A model generated the notes under the pieces. That model made no database searches and was not told the DNA's origin. It saw nothing but the letters and a program-made list of their open reading frames with translations. From Chionis minor (lineage: Eukaryota > Chordata > Aves > Charadriiformes > Chionididae), in the NCBI GenBank assembly GCA_013398295.1, contig VZSF01009143.1, forward strand, positions 186,001-250,000: a stretch of DNA of 64,000 nt, written 5' to 3'. Position 1 is the first letter of the stretch, and each line of letters starts with the position of its first letter. The position numbers and the translations under genes are program-made. This document shows, one piece after another, positions 12,801 through 25,500 of this stretch.

Positions 12801-14898
12801 TGGGTGGTTATGTATGTATTCTAGCTTCATTTAAGTGAGAATCACTTAATCCTCTTCTTGAGTCATTCACAATGATTTAGCTTTGGATGACTCCAGATTC
12901 AATCTGGCATCCTGAACAACATTGAAAGTTGTGCATGGTTAGCTCAAATCAGGTAATTTGTCTACAGATGAGACTTGAGAAACCCATAGGTGTGCCTGAA
13001 AACTGTCATCCATGAGTCAGGAAGGTCCAGATTTTTCAACATGATTCTAAGTGCTGGGTTATGGAGAGGGAGGAACACTCAGAAAGCAGATTGCTTTAGC
13101 TTCATTGTCTTAAAACGTTTTTCCTGGAACATACTACTGGCCACCAGAATTGTATTGGTGGACCACTATTGTTTTCCTTTTCTTCTATTACAGCACTGTA
13201 GGTCAAATCCTTTAAAGGAAGTGGGGAAGAAAAAAAATAAACAAGAATGCTAGAAACTACCCCACGTGTCTGAAAAATTGCACAGGAAGAAATGAAATAT
13301 ACTGAACAAGACCTTTAGTTTCTGTTTCTCCCAGACAATTCCTCTTTCTTTCTCCATAAAGCAAGCGGCTTTGAATATAAAAACACTCTTCTGCATTCTA
13401 TAAATTTCAGTGTAGACTATAAGACCGGATGAGGTGTGCTTTTCCATATGTATAGAGTAGAAAACATCTCTGGACCTTCTGTTTATAAATGTACTCCAAA
13501 AGACTGTGTGGAATATCAAAAGTGTATGTTTGATCCTTTCATGACCTAATTGTATTATTTTGCAATTTGCTAAATAAAGACAGAAGCAAAGACACAAACT
13601 CCTCTTGGATACTCAGTGTGTCATGGTTGGAGCTTTAGAGACACAACAACCTGTACGTTGTCTCCCAGACATCACAGTTGAAGAACTACTACTTCTACTG
13701 ACCTTCAAACAGCCTCCAGTAAGAAGTTCATTGGGTAGCACTAGGCTTACCCTTTCCAGGTTCCTCCTTAAGCACCAGAAGGCAGCTCTGTCTGTAGAGG
13801 CATCAGATGGATGGCCTTCAAGATTACTATGCATGCCATGATCCAGGCTGAGATTCTCCCTTATGGGGGAAGTTCCATACACTTTGTAGATCAGTTGACA
13901 TGAACATATATCTACTTCTTTTTTATATAATTCTAGAGGATAACATATACTAAAAAAAGGATAATTTAATTAAGGTAAATAGGTTAATACCATCAAAATG
14001 TACCATCCAGTTTAAATTAATTGAACGTCCATGCCCAAATAGGAAGTGTCCAGAGAATTAAACAACTGGCAATCTGCCTCAGATAGCAGTTACAACCACA
14101 AAATGTCAAGGGGGATTAGTGAAGCTGTAAAGGAACAGCAATAGTAAATTTGGTCTTTTAGGTTGGTAAAGTAAACAAGATAAAGGTCATTTAGAGGCAT
14201 AGTGCAGAGATTATATTTTTGCATAATAAAAACCATCTGTTACTTGGAGAAAATACTCAGAAAACTTATAAGAACAGAAGTAATCCTTGATTTTACTCTA
14301 TGCAGTGCAGGGGCACAGTTCTAGATGCAGCTATTAAAGAACCATTCTGTCATAGTGAGTATAAGGTGTAAAATTTGTTATCTTAGTTGAATAAAAAGAG
14401 CCATATAAAAAGGTACATAGTATTGCTTACCTTCAAAAAAAGAGAATTATATTAAAATGAGAAGGCTAATTACAAAAACATTAAAAGTAAGAACTAAAAG
14501 AGTGAAACTTAGACTGCTTACAGTTAACACATCAGTGGTTCAGTGTTCATGTGTGTCCCTGACTGAAAAAATAGAACACCAAAATGTAAAGAGACAAACA
14601 CAAAAATTGATGGAGTTTAGCAGCAAACTAACGGATGCTACTAAAAAGAGGGGCACCGCTTAGAAGCTATAAATTGTGTCAGTATTAAAAAAGTAATGAA
14701 AAAAGAAGAAACACTGGTAACTTAAAAGTAAAATCTTAGGAGGTCAGGCTGAAATTATTTTGACAAGCAACTTGCTGAATTAAAAGTAACCAACCTTTTT
14801 TTCAAATCCACAAGTTTCCTTATGAATAGAGGACAAATAAAAATTTTTCAACTTAGTAAAAAGATGACTGAGTACAAAATGAAAGAATAAATACAAGC
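3821..14898. other. Intergenic, no gene recognised
   Basis: About 11 kb of AT-rich sequence downstream of the host gene. Open frames are all short (under 100 codons), without recognisable domains or splice context, and look like chance. The only simple-sequence feature of note is the A/C-rich tract at 9075-9144. A stretch around 11,330-11,500 is rich in TAAT-type motifs and repeat-free, but nothing else marks it. Confidence 0.6.
9075..9144. repeat. A/C-rich low-complexity tract
   Basis: The tract begins with a short (AC)n run (acacacacac) and continues as irregular CCCAAA/AACCCC mixtures to about 9144. It is one-strand purine/pyrimidine-skewed low-complexity DNA. The irregular spacing and single short block make a telomere-repeat interpretation unlikely. 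Confidence 0.8.
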
Positions 14899-15878
14899 AT
14901 AGAATCGCTTAGTTTGAAAAGACCTTTAAGATCACCAAGTCCAACCACTATGTTAACACTGCCAAGCCCACCACTAAACCATGGCCCTAAACACCACATC
15001 TACACATCTTCACTCCAATGATAGTGAATCAATCACTCCCCTGGGCAGCCTGTTCCAGTGCTTGATAACCCTTTTGGTGAAGACATTTGTCCTAATATCC
15101 AATCTAAACCTCCCTTGCTGCAGCCTGAGGCCGTTTCCTCTTGTCTTATCACCTGTTACTTGGGAGAAGAGGGCAACACCTCCCTGGCTACAACCTCCTT
15201 TCAGTTGTAGAGAGTGATAAGGTCTCCCCTCAGCCTCCTTTTCTCCAGGCTAACCAACCCCATTTCCCTCAGCTGCTCCTCATAAGGCTTATTCTCTACA
15301 CCCTTCAGCTTCATTGCCCTTCTTCGGATATGCTTCAAAATCTCAAAGGCTGTCTTGTAGTGAGGCCCCCAAAACTGAACACAGTACTGGAGATGCAGCC
15401 TCACCAGTGACAAGTACAGGGGGATGATCTCTCCCCTAGTCCTGCTGGTCACACCATTTCTGATACTAGTGGCTGTCTTGGCCACCTAGGCACACTGCCA
15501 GCTCGTATTCAGTCATCTTTCAGGCAACAGACCCAAGTCCTCTTCCACCAGACAGCTTTCCAGCCACTCTTCCCCAAGCCTGGAGCGCTGCATGGGGTTG
15601 TTGTGACCCAAGTGCAGGACCTGGCACTTGGCCGTGTTGAACCTCATACCACTGGCCTTGGCCCATGGATCCAGCCTGTCCAGATCCCTCTATACACCCA
15701 TCCTACTCTCAAGCACATCAAGACTGCTGCCCAACTTGGTGTCATCTGTAAACTCACTGAGGATGCACTCAATCCCCTCATCCAGATAATTGATAAAGAT
15801 AGCAAACAGAACTGGCCCCTGTATTGAGCCTTGGGGAACACCACTTGTGACTAGCTGCCAACTGGATTTAACTCTATT
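14899..15878 (-). mobile_element. CR1 LINE, 5'-truncated, minus strand
   Basis: This is a CR1 copy in reverse orientation. Its 3' end is at 14,899 (catagaatcgcttag, then gacctttaagatcacc) and its truncated 5' end lies near 15,878. Minus-strand translations show reverse transcriptase pieces: GVPQGS followed by [13 protein letters not shown] and FTDDTKLG (the F-x-D-D active-site box), then further on [16 protein letters not shown] and EKRRLRGDL near the C-terminus. The pieces lie in different frames, so the ORF is broken. It resembles the copy at 49,571-50,622 through the whole shared length and is probably the same subfamily. Confidence 0.95.
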
Positions 15879-16008
15879 AGGAACAGGAAGCAAGCATTCA
15901 CCATTTTCCCCTCCATGTTAAGTGTATCCAATAATATCATTGTGTTTAAAATTTTAATACAGTGAAAAGATTTTTTTAATCTAATTCATAATGAAATTAT
16001 GAATTTTC

Positions 16009-16125
16009 TTGCCACAGGATGTTGCGGATTTCAGAAAACAATTAGATAAATTCATGGTAACAGGTCTGCTGGTGTGTGTTGAAGATGATAGTCTGCAGGC
16101 AATCAGCAGCTCAGGAAGATCTTAA
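16009..16125 (+). mobile_element. Ancient CR1/LINE 3' remnant
   Basis: The pattern ttgccacaggatgttgcgga followed by gaaaacaattagataaattc and catgg matches the end of the coding region of old CR1-type LINEs, which encodes LPQDVxDF...KQLDKF-like residues. It is much more diverged than the other CR1 copies here and has no recognisable tail. This is identified from recalled family sequence, so boundaries are approximate. Confidence 0.45.
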
Positions 16126-16892
16126 ATCATTGTTGGTTGGAGTGTAAAAGGAATAGACTCCTTCAGTGTATTTGTGCTGTTTTGCATATGTTCTTGAGTA
16201 TCCATTATTGGTTTACCTTAGAGATACAGGATTCTGTACTAAACAGCCCTCTGGTTTGAGTTGATACAACTGTTCTTGAGGTCTTATGGTGAAAATATAC
16301 ACCACAGAGTAAAAACCAAATATTTTTGTTTCTGAATTGCTGTGATAAATTTAATTTTTTTTATTAAAAAGAAAAAGACCGAAAACTCCAAATGCAGCTG
16401 GTATTTATATTGCCAAAAAGAAAAAAGAGCATTGTAAATTGTTATTTCCACAGAATATATCCATATTATCATGAGCTGCAATATTTAATCTAAATCATAA
16501 ATGTTGTTTTCTAACTTTCCTAGCATTTTGCATGTGGTGAGACATTGGTCTGCTAGTTGATAATTAACTCTTCTGAAAACTGAGACTGGAGAATTTGTTT
16601 TGCAAATTTAATTCCTAGGAAGGCTCTTAGATGCTGAAATGTATGCAGAGGTTTTCATTAAAATCCTTCTCATTTGTTTTTAGGGGTATTATTCTTACAG
16701 CTTACATTGGTGTCATGTATTTTAGAATGTGTTTAGGACTGAGAATGTGTTTGGCACTTCATGAACCAGAAATGTTGGTTCTCTGAAAGGAAATTAAAGC
16801 TGACATCACTGGGGTAGTGGGAGGAGAGGTCTAAGTATGAAATATTTGGATATACTTCGCCTAAATCTTAGAGCACTGCGTTGAAATATTTT

Positions 16893-17013
16893 TTCTCATT
16901 TTGCAAGGGTGCAAACTGAAGCACAAGTTTATATTGCAACAAGTCATCCAGCTAAGATAGTGAAGTGATAGGTGTAATTTGTTGAATACTAAACATCCAA
17001 ACACCAGCTCTAA
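16893..17013 (+). repeat. MIR-like SINE remnant
   Basis: The succession tctcattttgcaagggtgca, aactgaagcacaagt and caagtcatccagctaag follows the order and spacing of the MIR core (CTCATTTTACAGATGAG, AACTGAGGCACAGAG, AGGTCACACAGCTAG). It is heavily diverged, as expected of an amniote-wide fossil SINE. The assignment is from memory of the consensus. Confidence 0.45.
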
Positions 17014-19840
17014 GTACAATAAATACTATTTCCTAAGTAATTAGTAAAGCCTGGTGTGTAAAGTAAGCACAGCAAGTAGTTCAAGACACCCCAGCAGATA
17101 CCTTATTGGTGTTTAGAAATGTTGTGTCTTCAACTGGTACATTATCAGTTGCAAGTTGGGCCAGGAAATCTCTTTTCACTGGACTGTCTCCTATCAAAAA
17201 GGTCAATAAGGCATGATAATATCTATGATAAAAAATAATAATGACAGCTAATTCTATCTATGGTATATCATAGAGATGAAGATATCATAGACAATAATAA
17301 TCACCATCATCTAGAAAGAATTGTCTTTATTATCTGCATTTTGTGAGATAACTGTGGAAAAACAGCTCTACACATGTACTATGTCAGTACAGAAATACTT
17401 ACAGGTGAGTAAGAGCTCAAATTTTCCACAAACCATCAGGACTTCCAGTGTCTGTGAAGGCTTCACATCATGCATAGGTAATATTTTAATGATGTCATCA
17501 TCTACCTCTCAGAATGAGGAGGGTTGAAGAAATCAAAAACCAAAACAGGTGCTTACTATGGAAAAGAGACCTTCCCAGTAACCTAAGGACTTGCTCCTTT
17601 TGCCCAAATAACACAAGCCATTGTGTCTCCATTAGCAGCCAGAGCAGTTCTGAATCTATACCTGCTTCAGTTATGGGTCCATCCTCATAGAAATGACAGG
17701 AAGGTGATTATCCACTGCAATGATTCACTTTGATATGTGGCTTCAGCAGAGTAGACTTTTTCCTGTTCATGGATCTGCCTGGAAGAATCCTGTGAGAGAT
17801 GGTGTTGGAGAGAAGTGGTCTCCAGAAAAGCTAGTTGTATTCAAGGATCACTTCCTCCAAACTCAAGGGCAGTCTATATCCACACAGGAAATCAAGTGAA
17901 GGTAGTAGATAAAGGAGATCCTGACTAAACTCAAACTGACCTTCTGCTCAGCGCCCACACAGGAGATCCAAGCAAAGTGCTTCGAGCTGCCTTACCTTCA
18001 GAGCAAATGAGTAATCCCATTGCTGTTCAGATCAAGTTAAGCAAGTGTGAAATGTGCAACCCAGGCTGCACAGTGCAGGCTATGCAAAGCACTAATTTCC
18101 AGCCCCGAGGGGACACCCTTTGCAGAGCAATGCCCGAGAGTGCTCAGGACCCAGTACAGTCACTGTGAGAACTGACCCAGTCTCTCAAAGTCAAGTGGAG
18201 ACTTCAGTTCCTTCCTTAGGGTTTTTGATCAGGATGGCATGGAATTGTATTAACAACAGATGCATACATTTTAAGTGTTAACCAATCCATCCCCATTCAA
18301 TAGGGTGTATATATGTCATGCTTGCTATAGTGTAGTCATATTTTAATAGTTTTCCATGCATTTTCGATCACTTAAAATTAAAAATACTTGAAGCATGTTA
18401 ATAGCTATACAAAGCAAATCAACTTGACTCTTACTCTCTTATGTATTCAAATCTGTGTCATAGCTGAATACGATATGAACTAGAAAATAAAAAAGAATAT
18501 AAAATTACACAGTGTATATCTAAGCTGTGTTTTTTTCAGCTATCTATTTTTTGTACCATAACTATAAAGAACTCCTTCAGCTTCTTATCTGAGACCCAGG
18601 TAGTGCCAAGGAAGCAGAAGGTATTAGATCCAGATGGCATTAATAAGGGGCATAGGAAATTTCATTGTCTTTTATTCTCTGGCACAGGATCCACCTTCAT
18701 AAAAATACCTTTATCAAAAAACGCATACTGATTTCCAACATCTCATGTCTTCTCTAGTTTTAAAATATGTAAACGGTCTTAGATACAAAAATATGTCTTC
18801 CAGCCTAAGACATTCAAATTCACTTTGGGCCTTTATTAATTAACATGTAGGCACAATAAATAGAACTGTTTTCTGAGCTGTTTAGGGTTTATAAAAACAA
18901 GTCCCTATCTTTGAGTGTTCATATTTGTATGGTGACTGTTTCAATATGTATGAGAGGAAGAGAGGAGGAACAGTCTGATGCAATGATTTTTTTTTATTTT
19001 TGAACAGAAACTAACTGGTTGTTACACCCACTTTTGTACTTCTAGTACAATTTGCTGAAGTGGAAAATATATAAAATAAAAGCACTGATTGAAAAACAGG
19101 TAATCAATGCAAATTTCTTTTCCTCAGCATGTGGTGGATCTTAAATAATGAAGAGGGCACGTGCAGTGTAATCCAAATAAATAATTCGTCAGGGCATTTA
19201 GTCATGACAAAAGTTGTGGTTAAAGGGAAGGCAAACAAGCATTTACAGAAATGTGTGCTTTAAACATGAGAATGAATGTGCTCCACCTCTTTCTCTATCC
19301 TGGTTCCCAAGGATTCTTAAGAAATTGGATTCAACCACTGTACTACACTCTGCTCTGCCAGAGAAGCTTCAATATGACATTTAGAAGTCAAACATTGTAT
19401 TATGTGATTTGTAACTTCAGACAGGATTTGCTAAACTATATTTTTTCTCTAAATATTAGTAAATCCAAGCTGTAAATAGGCTTAAAGATTTTGATACTTA
19501 AAGGTGAACTGGAATTTACTTTAGATGATTGGTTTTGATGCATGGGTGACTTACACATGCGGTATTACTTTTTTCTTTTAAAACAAATTAGAACAATTTT
19601 AGAGATAACTTTAAATGTCACCTGCTAATTATCTATGCTGAACGTCTTCAAATGATGTGACATATTTCAGAGTGCAGCACTGGATCCAAGAGTGGTTGTT
19701 GGAATCAGTGAACTTTATAATCAAAAGGATAGCAAATGATAGAGGCTTACCTGGAAGAAATGAGCAACAGTAACTACTCAGGTCAATGATTTTCTTCTAA
19801 GCTGACTGCTTTGTTTATGCATCATATTATTATTTAACCC

Positions 19841-19874
19841 CTTTCTTTCTTTTCTTTTTTTTTTTTTGTTTTTT
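19841..19874. repeat. T/C-rich homopolymer tract
   Basis: This is a pyrimidine run (ctttctttcttttc, then 13 T, G and 6 T). It is low-complexity sequence with no further structure. Confidence 0.85.
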
Positions 19875-22190
19875 GATATACACGTGAATGGCGTGAACAA
19901 TAAAGCCACCCACAGGTCTGAGTCAATTTAATGTTGGTAGGAAGAGCCACTCGGCAATGACAGTGTACCCCACATTTGACATGACCACACACCTAAAACA
20001 ATTGTCCTTTGTTGAGACTGAATTCAAAGTTCTCAGCTACTCTTTTTTTGGTGATATTTTTCTGAAATTCCTCAGAAAACAAAAGACATGTTTTTTGACT
20101 TGTGTTTTGAACTACTTGACAGGTTTGAATGAAGCCCTTTGCAGAAACAGATGTAGAAATCTAGAAATCCTATACTGACATTCATTCATCCTGCAACCAA
20201 AACACATGGGTAATATAGTCATATTTTGGCCATCTGCAAAGTACTGGTGTACAGCACACACAGGGACAATTTTGGGCATTACATGGGCAAAAAATATTGA
20301 GAATACTCTTTTGTATACAGTTTTAAAAATACTAAAGATTTTCCAGAACCCAATCTAAGATTTGGTAGCTGAGCACCAAAAAGAAGGCATGCAAATTACC
20401 AGCCATTTCTAAAAATCTAATTTTTAGCCACCTTAACGTATCCAATTAAACATGCAATTCATTTCAAAGCCTTTTTTGCACGTTCTTTCTCTCAGTATCA
20501 TTTCAAAATTTTTCACCAAGTAGCTATATCTCCTTTATATCATATCACTTACCTTCTCCCTCCCACATCATGACTGAAGTAACATATATTTGCTAATAAA
20601 ATAAGCAATTTTAAAATTCGAATCACCTAAATAATTTCGTAGAATCTTACTGTGTTTTGAGGCTAATTCATAACAAATAGATCTGTATGAATAATTATGA
20701 GGGAAAAAAGGTAGGTCTAAACTGCACTACTGAGACCCAGCCCTATTTTGGAGACAGTTCAGAGCTTCAGTTTTAGGAGAAAGGAGCTGAGACAGGAGGC
20801 AGACTGTGGACACCACAGTGTCTAACTAGACCAAGGCTGTATTTCCCCACAGAGTGGCTGACCTCTCTGTGGACTACAACATGAAGATACAGACCTGCAC
20901 TGTGAGCAGACTTACAGGACCAAACACTGAATTCAGAGAGGCAGATGTGTTACAACCCTGTCTCATTTAGGAGGCTACAGCTTACTTCTACACTTACCAT
21001 TCAAATATATGTATATATATGATAAATAGAAGTAGCCAACTTTTCCTATACAAGTAATCTGCAAAACTGATGTATTTTAAAAGCTGTGTTATCTTGTAAA
21101 TAAACTTCAAGAACTGGCTTCATGATCTATTTCTTACAGTATTTACAGGAGTAGAAACTGGAAGTGCAGTGTGATGCTGTAAGACATCTCAAATGACCTA
21201 AGATGTCTATGACTATGCTCTATGTCCCTCAGTCTGGAAGTTGAACCCCATCCCTAAGGTTAGACTGTTCTCATATCATGAAATATGTGTTGGTTTGTGA
21301 TTGTACAGGCCCAATATTATTTTCCTGGAATCACTCATGGAAATGTTAATAGTTTACCTGAATGTTAACAAAAAGGAGGGATAAAAAACTATCCAAAGTT
21401 ATTTTCACTTAAAAATTGGAGATACGTTTGGAAGGGTCAATTCTTTCTTTTCATAATGACTGTATATCTGTATAATTGATCTCTTTCTGTTTACATTTCT
21501 TCTTAAAGTCATATTTCAAATTCTACTTTTGCACGAGTTGATGCAGCAGTTCTGTTCATGTTGTCTGATAGACTCCAAGATAAAGAGCCTAAAAATTCAG
21601 ATTATCAGACACATTTCTTAACTTTTTAAGGTAAGTCTGACTGTAGTGTAGTTTTCTTTGATTCTCTTTCGTCACTGAGGTTTTCAATATCCTAAATTTA
21701 TCTACGTCTACAGATGACATTTTTGTATAAACCAGAAATGTGCCACACTGTTGGAGGAAAACGTTGGGATCTATTACTACCATGTGTATGTGTCATCTTT
21801 CTAAATGTGTGATGAGTGGTATTTGTACCATATTTGCACAGGACAATGTAAAAAGTTCCATAAACCCCTTGGATTATGTGTGTGTGGTATCAAAACTATC
21901 AGCCTAAATCTATCTGCTTATTCTGATTGAAGAACCTAATTCTAAAATCTAGTGGTATAATGATTAATAACTTCTCAGAGACTAATAGACACTAAACTCT
22001 TTACATACACTCCTTTGCTCCACAGTTCTGAGAAACAACACCAAAACTAAAATTCGAAAGAACGGGTGCTTTATTGGCATTATTGTAGGTTTAGATTCCT
22101 GACATAATAATTTAAAAAAAAAAAATTCTAATATATTCCAAAGAAGGTTTTGTATAATATATATGGGAGAAAAGATCACACACCAAAATT

Positions 22191-22527
22191 TCACAGAGTC
22201 ACAGAATCACAGAATTTTAGGGGTTGGAAGGGACCTCTGGATATCATCTGGTCCAACCCCCCTGACAGAACAGGTCCACCTACAGCAGGTTGCATAAGAT
22301 GGCATCCAGGCAGGTTTGGAATGTCTCCAGAGTCAGAGACTCCACCACCTCTGTGGGCAGCCTGTTCCAGTGCTCTGCCACACTCAGACTAAAGAATTTC
22401 CTCCTCATGTTGAGATGGGACTTCGTCTGTTCAAGTTTGTGCCTGTTACTTCCTGTCCTTCCACTGGGCACCACTGAAGAAAGACTGGCCCCCTCCTCCT
22501 GGCACCCTCCCTTTAAGCATTTATGAG
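22191..22527 (-). mobile_element. CR1 LINE, 5'-truncated, minus strand
   Basis: The 3' tail is at the left end as TCACAGAGTCACAGAATCACAG, i.e. reversed ATTCTGTGA units rather than ATTCTATG, followed by ggttggaagggacctctgga. The minus strand encodes the C-terminal CR1 block MRRKFFSLSVAEHWNRLP, then EVVESLTLETFQTCLDAILC and a stop at 22,280. The different tail and the spacer between ORF stop and tail mark it as a subfamily distinct from the copies at 897, 44,348 and 51,844. It breaks off near 22,527. Confidence 0.95.
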
Positions 22528-25500
22528 ATCAGAGATCACCAAGATATTAGACTTGACCAAATTAAACATCATCATTTCTTGAAATAGGAAAATTAATCAA
22601 AATAAGTGAACTTCCTTGAATTCCAAAAATGGCATTACTACTCCTGTCTCACTAGGGTGCATTTCACAGCTGTCTATTTTTGGGGGGGTTAGCAGTCTCA
22701 GTAATGTGATTACAAATGAAAGTTCCATCCTAAATTTATTTCTGTTGTTCCTCTCCTGTCAGCTTTTTGTAGCCTAGTTCTCTATTAAAAGCATGCATAA
22801 ATGCATGAACACAGTTTTAAGTACTCCCCTCTTTTTTTCTGCTAAATTGGTCTAAAGGGGTTTCAATGCAACAATAAGCTGCTGCCTTACCATGCACGGT
22901 ATACCTGAAGAACATTGTCTACTCTGTCACACAACTTCTTCAACAGAGTTAGAGATGGAGCCTCCTACCCCACTAATTTCCGTCCATATAATCAATTGTG
23001 CTTGTGCAGCCACAGCACAGGTGTGAGTGTTTAGCTGTTCAGGTGTAACTTAGGAAATTGATATTGCTTCCTTTAGTGCACATGGATGTGGGGAAAGTTA
23101 GTGTTTTCCCCACATGTTTTCAGAATCACTGTTATGGCTCATGCTCATGATTTAAACCTATATTTATGCTTTGTATCCATATACACACATGAAGTACAGA
23201 GTGCCAGCCAGTGTCTGAGACTGTGGAAGATTCACTGCATCCCCTCTAGCCAAGGCCACAAGGTAGTTTTCTGGCTGTCAGTCACTAAAGGACTACTCTC
23301 CTAAGATCTGTATGTCCAAGATGCAATCTCTCTAGTGAAGCTCTGGGTCAGCTATTGGCCCCATTCCCATTAAGCTGAAGATTTCTTTCCAAGAAGTTCT
23401 TTGAGGAAAGGAGAGGCAAAGAGTGCCTTCCAACTGGGTAAGAGATAGTTCTCTTTAATCATCATTGGTATAAGTCCCGCTAATTAGATTGTCCCAGCAA
23501 TAGATGAAAGATGTTATACTAGTATTTCCCTTTCCCTCCCTCCCCATCACAGAAAGAAATTTATTTATGTTAACAACTAAACCAAAACAAAAAGACCTCC
23601 AAATTTACTTTATATACAGTCCTTCCTTCCCTATTTTCCTAACACACTTCTGCAGGTCAGTGTGTACACAGTATGTCATATTGAGAATGCCCAAATGTCA
23701 CTTACAGCACTCTTCTCTGGGGCAGATTGTTGAGTACAGACAGTGACGGGTGAAATGCAGGCTGCAAGAGCTTGTGCTAGTGGGAGTTGTAGCGCTGTAT
23801 GTTATCTGCTACTAATGAATAATACCTGCACCTACCCACTTTTAAAGAAATGATATAGCTCAAAATTCGAATATAACCTGCTGAGTGCTATATGAGGCAC
23901 TGGGATATTTTTAGTTTTATGTGATGAAGCATGTCCTGAAATAACCTAGTGCAACATCACATGAGTTAGTACAGTTGTAGCCCACAGGGAGAGATGACTT
24001 TATGAATCTTGAAAATCATGGAAGTTATTCAGTGAATTCTGGGCTTCTTACTGCATAAATTGGGTGGCAAATCAGGATGACCAGTAGGTATCTAATAACC
24101 TAATGCTTAGTTGGTTTTTGAAGGTGAGAAAACAGATTGTTTCTCTTGAAAAGATTGTTTGGGGAGGGGGAGAAGATAACTGCTATAATCTATTTCTTCT
24201 TTTTCACATGAGGGTTAGCAGTGCTACTACTCATATTGAGACAGGAGATGAAATAGGGTTAATTTTCATTCTTATCCAGTCTTTTGCTCCTGAGTCAAGT
24301 GGGAGGTGTTATTTAAAATTATCATGAGGGGAAACCTCCCGGACACCGGCCAAACATCCTGTCTTCACATTGCTCCAAATCCTTGCCAGCTGGTTTGGAA
24401 TTTAAACTCTGATCTCCTGCCCGATGGCACAATGAACTGCCACAAGACAGTCTGGCTGGCTCCAATTAAAATCTTTCAAATCTTTTGCACTTTTTACAGA
24501 CTGAGAATGTTCTTGAGTCCTTTGCAACAGCTTCACCCCCTCCTCCGACAACCTACAGGCATTTTGCGTGTCAAGCAGCCGAACTCCAAATGTGCTGTTT
24601 TTGTTTGACCTATATTACAATACAAAGCTACTTGGTTCTTTAATTCACTGCCAAATAAAGCTGTTGTTATCTCTGGATGGATAAAGGGAACTAGGCCAAA
24701 TGGTGATAAAGTCTCAGGGATGAAATGAGATTAAACCAGTTCTACCTCACCTTGCTATTTGCTAATTATATCTGCGCTGGTCAGCAGAGCTCACTGTCTG
24801 TCTAATCATATGTCTAAAGGTCAATTAAAAGGGGTTAATGTCCGCAAATTAATATCCAGTGAAAAGTATTAATTGGCATAGGGGTTATGTCTGTCCTTTT
24901 CTCTCTTTTTGTCTTTTAAACACATTTTCAGGGCATGATACATAATGTATAAAATTACAGTGTACTTTTAAAACATGTGAGGATTTCTCCCTCTCACTCT
25001 TTTTTTTTGTCTTTAGAATTCAAAATGACTTGGCAAACACAATTCTAATGCAGATCTACAACGAGGTCAAAGAGCTACCTCTCGTTTCTTTTTTAATTAA
25101 CACTTGGCAATACTGTTAAGGAAAGCATTACTCAGAGAGCTGGAGTCAGGTTAGCAGCAGAAACCTCTCCAGGGCATCAAACAGCGCCGAGAAGCTTCCA
25201 TGGAAGCCCTTTTGGAACGGTTGCTCACTTTACATCTTTGCTGTCGCTGCATAAACACAGATCCCTCTATGAAACGGTTGACTTAAAAATGAACTCAGTA
25301 GGCAAGTTTGTTTGGCTTGTTGAGGGGGAGGGAAGGGGAGAGCTGAAGTTTAGTAACTCCTGGCCCTCCCTCCTTGAAAATACAGCCAACAGAGAAAGCT
25401 GGAGATGCGGGCAGAGGTGTAGTGAGGAAACATGCTGCTGTTTTCAGACTGCCCCAGCATGTCCTAGCAAACCGAGGGCTACGTCTTCTGGCTCCTTTTC

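Larger units (their letters stand above)
15879..22190. other. Intergenic with old repeat remnants
   Basis: Mostly unrecognised AT-rich sequence. It contains a decayed CR1-like piece (16,009-16,125), a MIR-like piece (16,893-17,013) and a pyrimidine tract (19,841-19,874). A region around 17,270-17,440 also resembles MIR weakly (ttattatctgcattttgtga). A moderately GC-rich patch near 17,940-18,180 has no identifiable origin. No exon is supported. Confidence 0.5.

Noticed and set aside
13250..13597. A 115-codon minus-strand frame
   Set aside because: It is in AT-rich spacer, with no domain, no splice context and no codon-use signal distinguishable by eye; probably chance.
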